A stretch of 64,000 bases of DNA, taken from positions 1-64,000 of the forward strand of contig DATKYS010000051.1 in assembly GCA_035528375.1 (NCBI GenBank), given 5' to 3'. The notes under the pieces are model-generated. The model worked only from the letters and a program-made list of their open reading frames with translations, ran no database searches and was not told the DNA's origin. Below, one piece after another: positions 41,851 through 49,818 of the stretch (position 1 is the first letter of the stretch; each line of letters opens with the position of its first letter). Made by a program: the position numbers and the translations under genes. The stretch comes from a bacterium. GTDB lineage: Bacteria; RBG-13-66-14.

Positions 41851-42864
41851 TCAAACTCCCCTCTTTCTCTTTTGTCGTTCCTTAATAAGCGAGTCCACCA
41901 GCGGGGTGAAGGTGTTGGCGAAGAGGATGGCGAAGAAGACGCCCCCGGAGAAGCTCGACGCCGCTCGGATGATTACGACCAGAACGCCGATGAGCGCGCC
42001 CATGAGCCAGCGGCCGCCGTTCGTGGCCGGGGCGCTCACCGGGTCGGTGGCGAAGAAGAGCGCCCCGAAGAGGAGCCCCCCGCCGGCCAGGGTGAACGGA
42101 ACGTCCGGGACGAAACCGGGCCAGAGGAAATGAAGCACGAGGGCGGCCAGCGACGCGGCGCCCAGGACCGCCAGCGGCGTGCGCCAGTTGACGATTTTCC
42201 GCGCGAGGAGGTAAATCCCCAAGAGGACGAGGAGAACCGCCGCCGTCTCACCCATCGCCCCGCCGGTGTCCCCCCAGAGCATCGGCCCCAGCGGCCCCTG
42301 GACGCCGGAGCCCTTGAAGGCCGCCAGGGGGGTGGCGGTGGTCACCGCGTCGGCCGCGGTCAGGTCGGGGGCCCAGCGGGCGAACCCCCCGATCCCGCCC
42401 CAGAACGGCTTCCACCAGTAGCCGGCGAAGTACGTCGGGAAGCTGATGGTCACGAAGGCCCGCCCGACCAGCGCCGGGTTGAAAACATTGCGCCCGAAGC
42501 CCCCGAAGACCTCCTTCCCGAAGAGCTGCCCCACGGCCACCCCGATGACCACCAGCCACCAGGGGACGTGCGCCGGGAGGGTCAGGCCGAAAAGAAGCGC
42601 CGTAATCCAGAAGCTGGGGTCCATGGGCCGACGGCGGACGATGGAGAACGCCGCGGCGGTGACCCAGCCCACGGCGTAGGCCAGGGCCAAAAGGAAGGCG
42701 CAGCGCCAGCCGAAGAGATAAACCGAGGTGAGCGCGAGGGGGAGGAAGGCCCAGGAGAACTTGGCGTGGAGCGGCAGGGGCTTGGTCCGGCCCCGGAAGA
42801 AGGGCAGGGCGTGGAGGCTTCCGCGCGCATGGTCCGCGAGAGAGGGCTTCGTAGCGTCCGCCAT
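41851..42864 (-). CDS. nqrB: Na+-translocating NADH:quinone reductase subunit B (NqrB/RnfD family)
   Basis: A 337-residue membrane protein with about nine to ten helices. FGGFGRNVFNPALVGRAFVTISFP is the family block, and AADAVTTATPLAAF carries the threonine (Thr178) normally linked to FMN. In the usual motif Dxx(S/T)GAT a glycine precedes Ala-Thr; here it is Thr176. The N-terminal extension of classic NqrB (about 415 residues) is short. SFSGGVFFAILFANTFTPLVD closes the protein. It is first of the nqr genes in transcription order, and no nqrA lies upstream, where a histidine kinase gene ends. Confidence 0.88.
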   Translation of the reverse strand: MADATKPSLADHARGSLHALPFFRGRTKPLPLHAKFSWAFLPLALTSVYLFGWRCAFLLALAYAVGWVTAAAFSIVRRRPMDPSFWITALLFGLTLPAHVPWWLVVIGVAVGQLFGKEVFGGFGRNVFNPALVGRAFVTISFPTYFAGYWWKPFWGGIGGFARWAPDLTAADAVTTATPLAAFKGSGVQGPLGPMLWGDTGGAMGETAAVLLVLLGIYLLARKIVNWRTPLAVLGAASLAALVLHFLWPGFVPDVPFTLAGGGLLFGALFFATDPVSAPATNGGRWLMGALIGVLVVIIRAASSFSGGVFFAILFANTFTPLVDSLIKERQKRKRGV

Positions 42865-42935
42865 GCCTCCGCCCGGGGAAGGGTTGGAATCAGTTTAAGC
42901 TAGGAAAAAAACGGCCCCTTTGTCAAGCTCGCAAA

Positions 42936-43013
42936 CCCGAACCACCGGGGGACGGGACCCGCGGACCCTCGACATAAACCGACCCCCGCAGGCCCGAACC
43001 ACCGGGGGGCGGG
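42936..43013. repeat. 21-bp direct repeat pair upstream of nqrB
   Basis: CCCGAACCACCGGGGGACGGG at 42936-42956 recurs at 42993-43013 with one difference, 57 bases apart. It lies between the histidine kinase stop and nqrB. It differs from the mosaic elements elsewhere. No function can be assigned. Confidence 0.6.
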
Positions 43014-43017
43014 CGCG

Positions 43018-45657
43018 TCACGCCTCGGTTTCCCCGACACCCTCCGGCTCTTCCCCCTCCAGATCCGGCTTGTTGAAGCGGAGGGTGAAGGTGGCGCCCT
43101 TTCCGGGAGTGGAGGCCACCAGGACCTCGGCGCGGTGCAGCCGGGCCACCTGGGCCACGAAGGAGAGACCGAGGCCGGTGCCGCCCACGTCCCGCGCCGC
43201 CTTCGCCCGGTAGAACTTCTCGAAGATGTGCTCCCGCTCCTCGGGCTCGATCCCCGGCCCCTCGTCGGTCACCGACACCTCCACCGCCCGCTCGAGCTCC
43301 CGGACGGCCACGGTCACGTCGGTCCCGGCGGGGGCGTACTTGACGGCGTTGTCCAGCAGGTTCGCCAGCGCCCGGCTGACCAGGTTCACGTCGGCCAGGA
43401 CGGCGCTCACGGCGGGGGGACGGTCGAGGAGGAGGGTCTTGCCGGCCTGGTTGGCGGTTATCCGCCCCAGCTCGATGACCTCCTCGGCCACCGCGCAGAG
43501 GTCCACGGGGAGGAACTGGCCCCGCCGCCGGCCACTCTCCAGGCGGCTCACGTCGAGGAACGTCTCGATGAGCTTCAACAGCTTGTCCGTTTCGGCGGCC
43601 AGGTGCCCCACGTACTCCAGGCGCTCGTCCCGGGAGACCTCCCGGTCCGCGAGGAGCTCGGCGAAGCCGCGGATGGTCCCCAGCGGGCTCTTCAGGTCGT
43701 GGGACAGGATGTGCATCACGTCGCTCTTCATCCGGTCTATGCGGGCCAGCTCGGTGATGTCGGTGAGGGTGACGACGAAGCCGCGCAGGCCGCGCTCGTC
43801 GGCCAGGGGGGCCACCGCAAGAAGGAAGGTCATCCCCTGGATTTTCACCGTGTCGCTGATGGCCCCGTCCACGGCATCCACCAGGAACTGGCGCAGGTTC
43901 TGCCCCGGCATGAGGGAGTATATGCTCTGACCCACCGTCTCCTTGGGTCCACGGGTCCCGTCGCCGTCGGCGAAGAGCTCCCGGGCCGCGGTGTTGGCCA
44001 GGCGGACCACCCCGTACACGCTGGTGAGCAGGATGACCTCGGCGGCGGCGTCCAGGACGTGCTGGAGCGTGAGCCGGCTGGCGGCCAGGTTCTCCTCCAG
44101 GTGGGACAGGATGTCCAGCTTGGCCTGGGTGTGCTCCCGGGTGAGGGTGGCCAGGGGCCAGGCGATCTCCCCGCCGGCGGGGCGGAAGATGCGCTTGAAC
44201 TGCTGCGCGCCCGCGGTCAACAGCGCCACCTCGTTCACCGATGGGGTCCCCGAGTAGAAGAGGCAGAGCTCGGTCCCGGCGGAGTTGTCCCGGTACGTGC
44301 GCAGCGGCGGCTCCGGCTCATCCTCGGGGTTGCCGACCTCGCCCTGCCGGAAGAGCACCTTGCCCGTTCCGTCGCGCAGCAACAGGCCGTGGAGCCCCAG
44401 GGTGTAGGTGAGGCTCGTGGCCGCCTCCGCGGCGCCGGTCACCGGCTCCTCCCGGGAGAGCTGGTCGGAGAGGAGCAGCTCCAGGTCCATGAGACGCTTG
44501 TCCAGGGCCCGGTTGACCGATACGAGCCGGCCCAGGCTGGTGAACAAAAACGCCAGGGAGCCCGCCAGAAGGCCCGACACGACGGGGAGTAAATGGTTCG
44601 CCAGGGCGAAAACGGCCCCGGCCGCGAGGGGGTAGCCGACGACGAAACCGATGAAAACGACGATGGAGATTTTCGGGCGGAAGCGGGCGAAGAGGTCGCC
44701 TGTCACCGCCGCCAGGACCAGGGACAGGACGATGAGGGCCCAGCGCGGCCAGACGGTGGGCTCGTCGCCCTCCAGAATCGTAGCCGCCGCGTTGGCGTGC
44801 ACCTCCACCGCCGGCATGGGCGCCCGCATGGAGAAGGGGGTGATGACGGCGTCGTGCAGCCCCTCCGCCGAGGCGCCGAAGAAGACCAGCTTACCCTGGA
44901 ACCACTCCGCGAGCTGGGCTTCGTCGGAGCGCAGGACGGCCACGGCGCTGTACGTCGGGAAGGTGCCCGTGGGGCCCCGGTACGTGATGTCCAACCGGTC
45001 GCTCTGGCTCACCCCGGATTCGAGGGACGCGGACAGCGGTTCGAGCCTCCCCCCGCCGAAAGCGGTGGCGGCGGCGGCGGAGAAGGCGGGGTATGAAAGG
45101 CCGCCGTAGCTCTGGTAGGCGTACAGTGTGCGGTAAACGCCGTCCAGGTCGGGAACCAGCGCCACGTGACCCAGCGAGTGGGCCTTGGCGGAAAAGGGCG
45201 CCGCCGGCGTCAGCCATCTGAGCGGCTGGCCGGGAATCGGGGAGAGGTACACCGGTAGAACGGTGACGCCCATGCCGATGGCGTCGGCCAGACGCTCGTC
45301 GGAGGCCGGGTTGTCCGGCTCCAGGAGGGCCAGGTCCAGCGCCAGGCAGGCCGGATCCGCGGAGTGAATCCGCTCGACGAGCTGCGCCAACAGACCCCGG
45401 GGCCACGGGTAGCGCCCCAGCTCCGTCAGCGAACGCTGGTCAATGGTCACCAGGGCGATTTCGGGATCGGGTTCGACCGGTCCCCGCAAGCGGAACCGCA
45501 GGTCCCGGGTGCCCACCTCGAGCCGGTCCAGGAGGCCGGCGGCGCTCAACGCCGCGGCCACGACGCCGGCCAGGAGGCCCACCGTGAACCCCCAGGAGAG
45601 GAACCGCTTTTTCTTCCCCCGATCCGCGCCGTTCATCGCTTTCTCGTCGTTTTCCAT
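43018..45657 (-). CDS. CHASE2-domain sensor histidine kinase
   Basis: An 879-residue membrane sensor. An N-terminal helix (about 22-42) precedes an extracytoplasmic CHASE2 domain (about 45-300; DLRFRLRGPVEPDPEIALVTIDQRSL, LVFFGASAEGLHD). Three further helices (about 310-385) lead to a GAF-like and a PAS domain (about 530-640). The HisKA motif ILSHDLKSPLG has His653 as phosphorylation site, and the HATPase has NLLDNAVKYAP (N box), DEGPGIEPEE (G1) and GGTGLGLSF (G2). No response regulator is adjacent. CHASE2 ligands are unknown in general. It lies upstream of nqrB on the same strand, so regulation of respiration is possible but speculative. Confidence 0.92.
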   Translation of the reverse strand: MENDEKAMNGADRGKKKRFLSWGFTVGLLAGVVAAALSAAGLLDRLEVGTRDLRFRLRGPVEPDPEIALVTIDQRSLTELGRYPWPRGLLAQLVERIHSADPACLALDLALLEPDNPASDERLADAIGMGVTVLPVYLSPIPGQPLRWLTPAAPFSAKAHSLGHVALVPDLDGVYRTLYAYQSYGGLSYPAFSAAAATAFGGGRLEPLSASLESGVSQSDRLDITYRGPTGTFPTYSAVAVLRSDEAQLAEWFQGKLVFFGASAEGLHDAVITPFSMRAPMPAVEVHANAAATILEGDEPTVWPRWALIVLSLVLAAVTGDLFARFRPKISIVVFIGFVVGYPLAAGAVFALANHLLPVVSGLLAGSLAFLFTSLGRLVSVNRALDKRLMDLELLLSDQLSREEPVTGAAEAATSLTYTLGLHGLLLRDGTGKVLFRQGEVGNPEDEPEPPLRTYRDNSAGTELCLFYSGTPSVNEVALLTAGAQQFKRIFRPAGGEIAWPLATLTREHTQAKLDILSHLEENLAASRLTLQHVLDAAAEVILLTSVYGVVRLANTAARELFADGDGTRGPKETVGQSIYSLMPGQNLRQFLVDAVDGAISDTVKIQGMTFLLAVAPLADERGLRGFVVTLTDITELARIDRMKSDVMHILSHDLKSPLGTIRGFAELLADREVSRDERLEYVGHLAAETDKLLKLIETFLDVSRLESGRRRGQFLPVDLCAVAEEVIELGRITANQAGKTLLLDRPPAVSAVLADVNLVSRALANLLDNAVKYAPAGTDVTVAVRELERAVEVSVTDEGPGIEPEEREHIFEKFYRAKAARDVGGTGLGLSFVAQVARLHRAEVLVASTPGKGATFTLRFNKPDLEGEEPEGVGETEA

Positions 45658-45731
45658 CCCGACCCGCCGTCGAGGCGCAGGGGGTAACCACCCGATTCCA
45701 TTTTAGCACAGCGCGCCGGCGACGTATTTCC

Positions 45732-45760
45732 TTGACAACGACCACTTTTTTTCCTAGCTT
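45732..45760 (+). promoter_or_regulatory. Promoter of the C13 peptidase gene
   Basis: TTGACA (45732-45737) and TAGCTT (45755-45760) are separated by 17 bases. The perfect -35 lies in a short AT-rich stretch. Confidence 0.5.
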
Positions 45761-45871
45761 AGTGCATGGAGAAGTCCAGCGCTGAAATCCTTCCCGGAAG
45801 GTCGTACGGTGTTGACGTATACCCTGTGGGTGCGCCCCCACCGGTCAATGACACATTCCCTTGGGAGTAAC

Positions 45872-48511
45872 ATGAAAAAGATAGCCCTTATTTCGATCCT
45901 TCTCGTCTGCGCCGGGGCGGCCATGACACCGCAGGAGGCCGGTGGGCTCGTCATCGAGCGCGATCTCGGCGGCGTCACCGAGGCCAAGAGGGTCTACGTG
46001 TACCCCGAGAACCTCTCCGGCGGCGAGATCGAGTTCTGGCACCACTCGATCACACTTCCCGACGAGTCGGGGTACTTCGTCTTCGTGGACGATTACCCCG
46101 CGGCCAACTGGGAACACCCCGCCCGCGCCTTCTTCGTCACCGAGGACGGACGGATCACCATCTGGGACGTTTCCACGCCCCCCAAGTACCTCCAGGACGA
46201 CCTGGTCGAGCTCACCGACGGCAGCATCTACGACGGGCTCATTCACACCGAGTACCACATCCCCACCTTGGAGGAGGTCCAGCCCACCCGCGAGTACCTG
46301 GACAAGATAATCCCCCAGCCGGATGAGCGGGCCGGCGTGCGCTACGCGTTCCTCATGAGCGGCGGCGCCAACCAGGGCAACAACCACATCCGCTACTGGA
46401 ACGACATGGCCTCCATGTACTGGACGCTCATCAACATCTATGGCTACGACGAGAACGACATCTTCGTCCTGATGTCCGACGGTGACAACCCGGGCGTTGA
46501 TCGCTCCGACGGCACGAACTCGCCCCTGGACCTCGACGGCGACTCGGACGACGACTACCACGACCCCTGCACCCGGACCTACGTCTTCCAGTACTTCAAC
46601 GACCTCGAGGCCCTGTTGACGTCCGAGGACAGCCTCTTCATCTTCACCACCGACCACGGCGGGAGCGGTTCCTACCTCAACCTGTGGAACTTTGAGTCGC
46701 TCTGGGACTACGAGTTCGCCGACGAGCTGGACGACATCGCCTTCTCCCAGTGCATCATCACCATGGAGCAGTGCTACTCCGGCGGCTTCGTAGACGACGT
46801 GGACGATATACCCAACGTGGTCATCTCCACGGCCTGCTCGGCCAGTGAGTCCTCCTGGGCCATGCCTCCCAACTACTACTACGACACCTACGTGTACTTC
46901 TGGACGGCGGGCGTAAACGGTGAGTTCCCCGGCTGGCCCGTGGACATGGGCGGCGGGACGGCCGACGCCGACTCCGACGACGACGGCACCGTGACCGCGC
47001 ACGAGGCCTTCATCTACGCCGAGGCGGAGGACTTCTCATCCGAAACGCCGCAGTACTGCGACGTCTCCGGCATCGGCGAGGAAATCAGCCTCTGGGGCGG
47101 CGGGCTCGGGCCCCGCATCCGCATGACATCCTACGAGGTGCTGGGCGACGAGGGCGACGCGCTCCTGGTTCCCGGCGAGGATGCCGACATATCCCTCACC
47201 CTGAAGAACACGGGCGGCGAGACAGCCACCAATGTGGTCGCCGTCCTCTCCTCCGATGACACCGACATCGAGGTCACCGTGGACGAGATTGACTTCGGCG
47301 ACCTCGATCCCGACGAGGAGACGGAGGGGCCCAACCCCTTCGAAATTACAGTTTCCAGCTTCGCCGACGATCCCGGCGTCTACTACCTCGGCTGCGATGT
47401 CACCGCGGACGGCGGAATCCAAGAAACCTTCACCATCATGGTCACCGTGGGTTCCGAGTTCGGCTTCTTCGACGACATCGAGGACGGCGAGGGCGACTGG
47501 GCCCACTCGGGTGACGTGGACCTGTGGCACATCGAGGACTACCGCGCCCGCTCACCGGAATATTCATGGAAGTGCGGCGGCGAGGATGACGGGAACTACG
47601 AGCCCAACATGGACTGCTACCTCTACTCCCCGATGATTCTCGTCGGTCTGGAAAACCCGCAGCTCGACTTCTGGACCTTCTACAAAATCGCTCCCGGAGG
47701 CGACGGCTGCAGGCTCGAATTCGGCGACGACGCCCGTACCTGGGAGGAGCTGGAGGTGTACTACGGCACCCAGCAGGATTGGCTGCAGGAGACCTTCGAC
47801 CTCACCGACTACGCCGGCGTCATCGGCCAGTTCCGCTTCAACTTCTTCTCCAACGGTTCGACCGAGCGCGAGGGCTTCTACTTCGACGACTTCGAGGTCT
47901 CGCCGCCCGACGTGGGCATCGCGCTGGTTGATTTCACCGTCGGGTCCACCGACGCGGGAGCCCTGGTGTCCTGGACCCCGGGCGACGGCGACACCACCGT
48001 CGGATTCAGCATTTACCGCCAGGACGGCGTTCTCGTTGACTCCATGGTCCTGGCGACCGGAGACCGCAACCCGCTGGTTCCGCTGAACTCCACGCCGATT
48101 CCCGGCGGCAGCTCCAGCTACCGCTACCTGGACTCAGACGTGACCTCCGGCGGCGACTACCTCTACTACCTCAAGGCCACCGACTCCGACGGGACCCTGT
48201 CCCTCTTCGGACCGGTCGAGTTCCACTACGACGCCGAGGCCGGCTCGCGGACGACCAAGTTCGACGCGCCATTCCCGAATCCCGCCTCGGGCGAGGTGAC
48301 CTTCGCCTTCAGCCTCGCCGTTGACGGCCGGGCCTCCCTGGCGGTGTACGACCTCGCCGGGCGCCGGGTGGCCACGCTGGTGGACACCGACCTCGTCGCC
48401 GGGCGGCACGAGATAGGCTGGGACGCCTCGGGTATCGCCTCGGGCGCTTACATCATCCGCCTGGTAACCGAAGGGCGCACCCTGAACCAGCGCCTGGTCA
48501 TCAGCCGGTAG
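45872..48511 (+). CDS. Secreted C13 (legumain-type) cysteine peptidase with FlgD-like sorting domain
   Basis: An 879-residue exported protein from ATG 45872 (GGGAG ahead), with signal peptide 1-18. The caspase-like peptidase spans about 130-400: YAFLMSGGANQGNNHIRYWND, the catalytic His262 in FTTDHGGSG and Cys301 in TMEQCYSGGF, then VVISTACSASESSW. Residues about 420-540 form a CARDB-like domain (ADISLTLKNTGGETATNVVAVLS), followed by a MAM/jelly-roll-like domain (about 550-690), a fibronectin-like stretch and the C-terminal FlgD-like domain (PFPNPASGE, VYDLAGRRV, QRLVISR). It is probably an asparaginyl-type or related protease at the cell surface, like the subtilisin at 80. A strong terminator follows. 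Confidence 0.9.
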   Translation: MKKIALISILLVCAGAAMTPQEAGGLVIERDLGGVTEAKRVYVYPENLSGGEIEFWHHSITLPDESGYFVFVDDYPAANWEHPARAFFVTEDGRITIWDVSTPPKYLQDDLVELTDGSIYDGLIHTEYHIPTLEEVQPTREYLDKIIPQPDERAGVRYAFLMSGGANQGNNHIRYWNDMASMYWTLINIYGYDENDIFVLMSDGDNPGVDRSDGTNSPLDLDGDSDDDYHDPCTRTYVFQYFNDLEALLTSEDSLFIFTTDHGGSGSYLNLWNFESLWDYEFADELDDIAFSQCIITMEQCYSGGFVDDVDDIPNVVISTACSASESSWAMPPNYYYDTYVYFWTAGVNGEFPGWPVDMGGGTADADSDDDGTVTAHEAFIYAEAEDFSSETPQYCDVSGIGEEISLWGGGLGPRIRMTSYEVLGDEGDALLVPGEDADISLTLKNTGGETATNVVAVLSSDDTDIEVTVDEIDFGDLDPDEETEGPNPFEITVSSFADDPGVYYLGCDVTADGGIQETFTIMVTVGSEFGFFDDIEDGEGDWAHSGDVDLWHIEDYRARSPEYSWKCGGEDDGNYEPNMDCYLYSPMILVGLENPQLDFWTFYKIAPGGDGCRLEFGDDARTWEELEVYYGTQQDWLQETFDLTDYAGVIGQFRFNFFSNGSTEREGFYFDDFEVSPPDVGIALVDFTVGSTDAGALVSWTPGDGDTTVGFSIYRQDGVLVDSMVLATGDRNPLVPLNSTPIPGGSSSYRYLDSDVTSGGDYLYYLKATDSDGTLSLFGPVEFHYDAEAGSRTTKFDAPFPNPASGEVTFAFSLAVDGRASLAVYDLAGRRVATLVDTDLVAGRHEIGWDASGIASGAYIIRLVTEGRTLNQRLVISR

Positions 48512-48532
48512 CGGCGCGGCAATTGCAGATAA

Positions 48533-48562
48533 AACGGAACCCAGTACGGGTTCCGTTTTTTT
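48533..48562 (+). terminator. Rho-independent terminator of the C13 peptidase gene
   Basis: AACGGAACCC pairs perfectly with GGGTTCCGTT around a five-base loop, followed by a T-rich run (TTTTTTT). Confidence 0.92.
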
Positions 48563-48590
48563 CTTGAAATTCTTGTGAATGTGGTATAAT
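48562..48590 (+). promoter_or_regulatory. Promoter of the XRE-ImmA pair
   Basis: TATAAT at 48585-48590 is a perfect -10. TCTTGA or TTGAAA around 48562-48569 gives a spacer of 15-17 bases. It follows the terminator immediately. Confidence 0.55.
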
Positions 48591-48635
48591 ATTTACCACA
48601 GACACTTGAACAGACAACATAGTAATGGAGGAGCT

Positions 48636-49001
48636 ATGTTCGGTGACTTCGTAAAGGCGCAAAGATTGGCGTTGGATTTGAGCCTACGCCAATTTTGCCA
48701 GAAGCTGGAACTGGATCCCAGCAACTGGAGCAAGGTCGAGCGCGGGATTCTTCCGCCGCCCAAGGATGAGGTATTTCTGGAGCGGTTGGCAAATTTACTG
48801 CAAATCGAAATTGGCTCACCGAAGTGGCAAGAGCTCTCCGACCTGGCGCATGTTGACCGGGGAGAGATCCCAGGGTATGTGATGCAGGATGAGGAGCTAG
48901 TTAAATTGCTGCCCGTCTTTTTCAGGACCATTGACAGCATCAAACCCACTAGACAAGAGATAATCCAACTGCTGGAGAGCATTAAGGAGGCGCATAAATG
49001 A
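48636..49001 (+). CDS. XRE-family HTH transcriptional regulator
   Basis: From ATG 48636 (GGAGGAG upstream), a 121-residue protein. The HTH spans about 8-65: VKAQRLALDLSLRQFCQKLELDPSNWSKVERGILPPP. The C-terminal part is helical and may bind the metallopeptidase partner. Its stop overlaps the ATG of the ImmA-like gene as ATGA. XRE-ImmA pairs commonly control mobile elements or stress genes, where the peptidase cleaves the repressor. Both are AT-richer than the surroundings. Confidence 0.9.
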   Translation: MFGDFVKAQRLALDLSLRQFCQKLELDPSNWSKVERGILPPPKDEVFLERLANLLQIEIGSPKWQELSDLAHVDRGEIPGYVMQDEELVKLLPVFFRTIDSIKPTRQEIIQLLESIKEAHK

Positions 49002-49612
49002 GCTTTCAATTCATGTGTCCCTTCATCAGAAAGGAAGAGCTTTGGGGGAGGGCGGAAGATATTCGGACCACTTACCTAGTGGACTATAAATTACCTATTG
49101 ATAGCGAGCTGATATGCGAAAAGGCAGGCTTGGATGTAGTACCAACAGCTATGCCGAATGTATTCGATTGTTGCATCATTGTAAGTAGAAATGAGTTATG
49201 TGTTAGTCTGAATAGATATTTAGATGACCGTAACGAAAATCGTCTTCGTTTCACTTTTGCGCACGAATTGGGGCACTTCATCTTACACCGGAGCATTCTT
49301 GAAGAGTTAAGTCTGCAAACGATAGATGATTATCTGGAATTCTTGGATGCAGAGCAAGATGAAGCGTATTTACGTTTTGAGTTTCAAGCCAATGAATTTG
49401 CAGGGCGTCTGTTAGTGCCTAGAGACCTGCTTCAAGAGAGATTCGAAAAGCTAATAAGCTCGATTCCGTCTGACCAACGGGCATTTGTTGCAGATAATCT
49501 TGACTACCTAAAAACCGTGGCGAGCGAAAAGATTTGTGTCGAGTTTGGTGTTTCCCCAAGAGTCATAGCAATAAGGCTCGAACGCGAAGGGTTGTGGCCT
49601 CCCAGGTTGTAG
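48998..49612 (+). CDS. ImmA/IrrE-family metallopeptidase
   Basis: A 204-residue protein with the zinc motif HExxH as His89-Glu90-Leu-Gly-His93 in FAHELGHFILH, and a downstream acidic ligand in EFQANEFAGRLLVPRDLL. The N-terminal 70 residues match the ImmA/IrrE domain and the last 40 are a helical extension (VSPRVIAIRLEREGL). AAGGAGG precedes the start. The substrate is probably the adjacent repressor. No phage or integrative-element genes are around it, so this may be a remnant of one or a domesticated pair. Confidence 0.92.
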   Translation: MSFQFMCPFIRKEELWGRAEDIRTTYLVDYKLPIDSELICEKAGLDVVPTAMPNVFDCCIIVSRNELCVSLNRYLDDRNENRLRFTFAHELGHFILHRSILEELSLQTIDDYLEFLDAEQDEAYLRFEFQANEFAGRLLVPRDLLQERFEKLISSIPSDQRAFVADNLDYLKTVASEKICVEFGVSPRVIAIRLEREGLWPPRL

Positions 49613-49659
49613 AGGGAAATGCTTCACTTCCAAACCGGCTCGATAAGTAAGCTCTTTGT

Positions 49660-49795
49660 TAATAAACGGGCGGACCTAAAGGTCCGCCCCTACGTCATCG
49701 CAATTCATACGGCGCGGGCCGGGGTGAGGGTCGGGGTCTTGAACGTGATATGGGCGGGGTACTCAAGCCCCCGCCCTACGCGCTTCATCTACCCC
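49660..49795. repeat. Intergenic palindromic repeats, cluster 9
   Basis: A GGGCGGACCTAAAGGTCCGCCCCTAC element near 49669-49694 and a GGCGGGGTACTCAAGCCCCCGCCCTAC element near 49753-49779 lie between the ImmA gene and the convergent retropepsin-like gene. Confidence 0.7.
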
Positions 49796-49818
49796 CACCG
49801 GGGTTGGACACCGACCGC

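Noticed and set aside
33493-42864. Rnf complex annotation
   Set aside because: RnfB and RnfC are absent, NqrF is present, and the D and E subunits match Nqr blocks more closely.
48636-49612. Prophage or integrative element
   Set aside because: The XRE-ImmA pair is typical of such elements, but no integrase, excisionase, structural gene or attachment-site pair is near.
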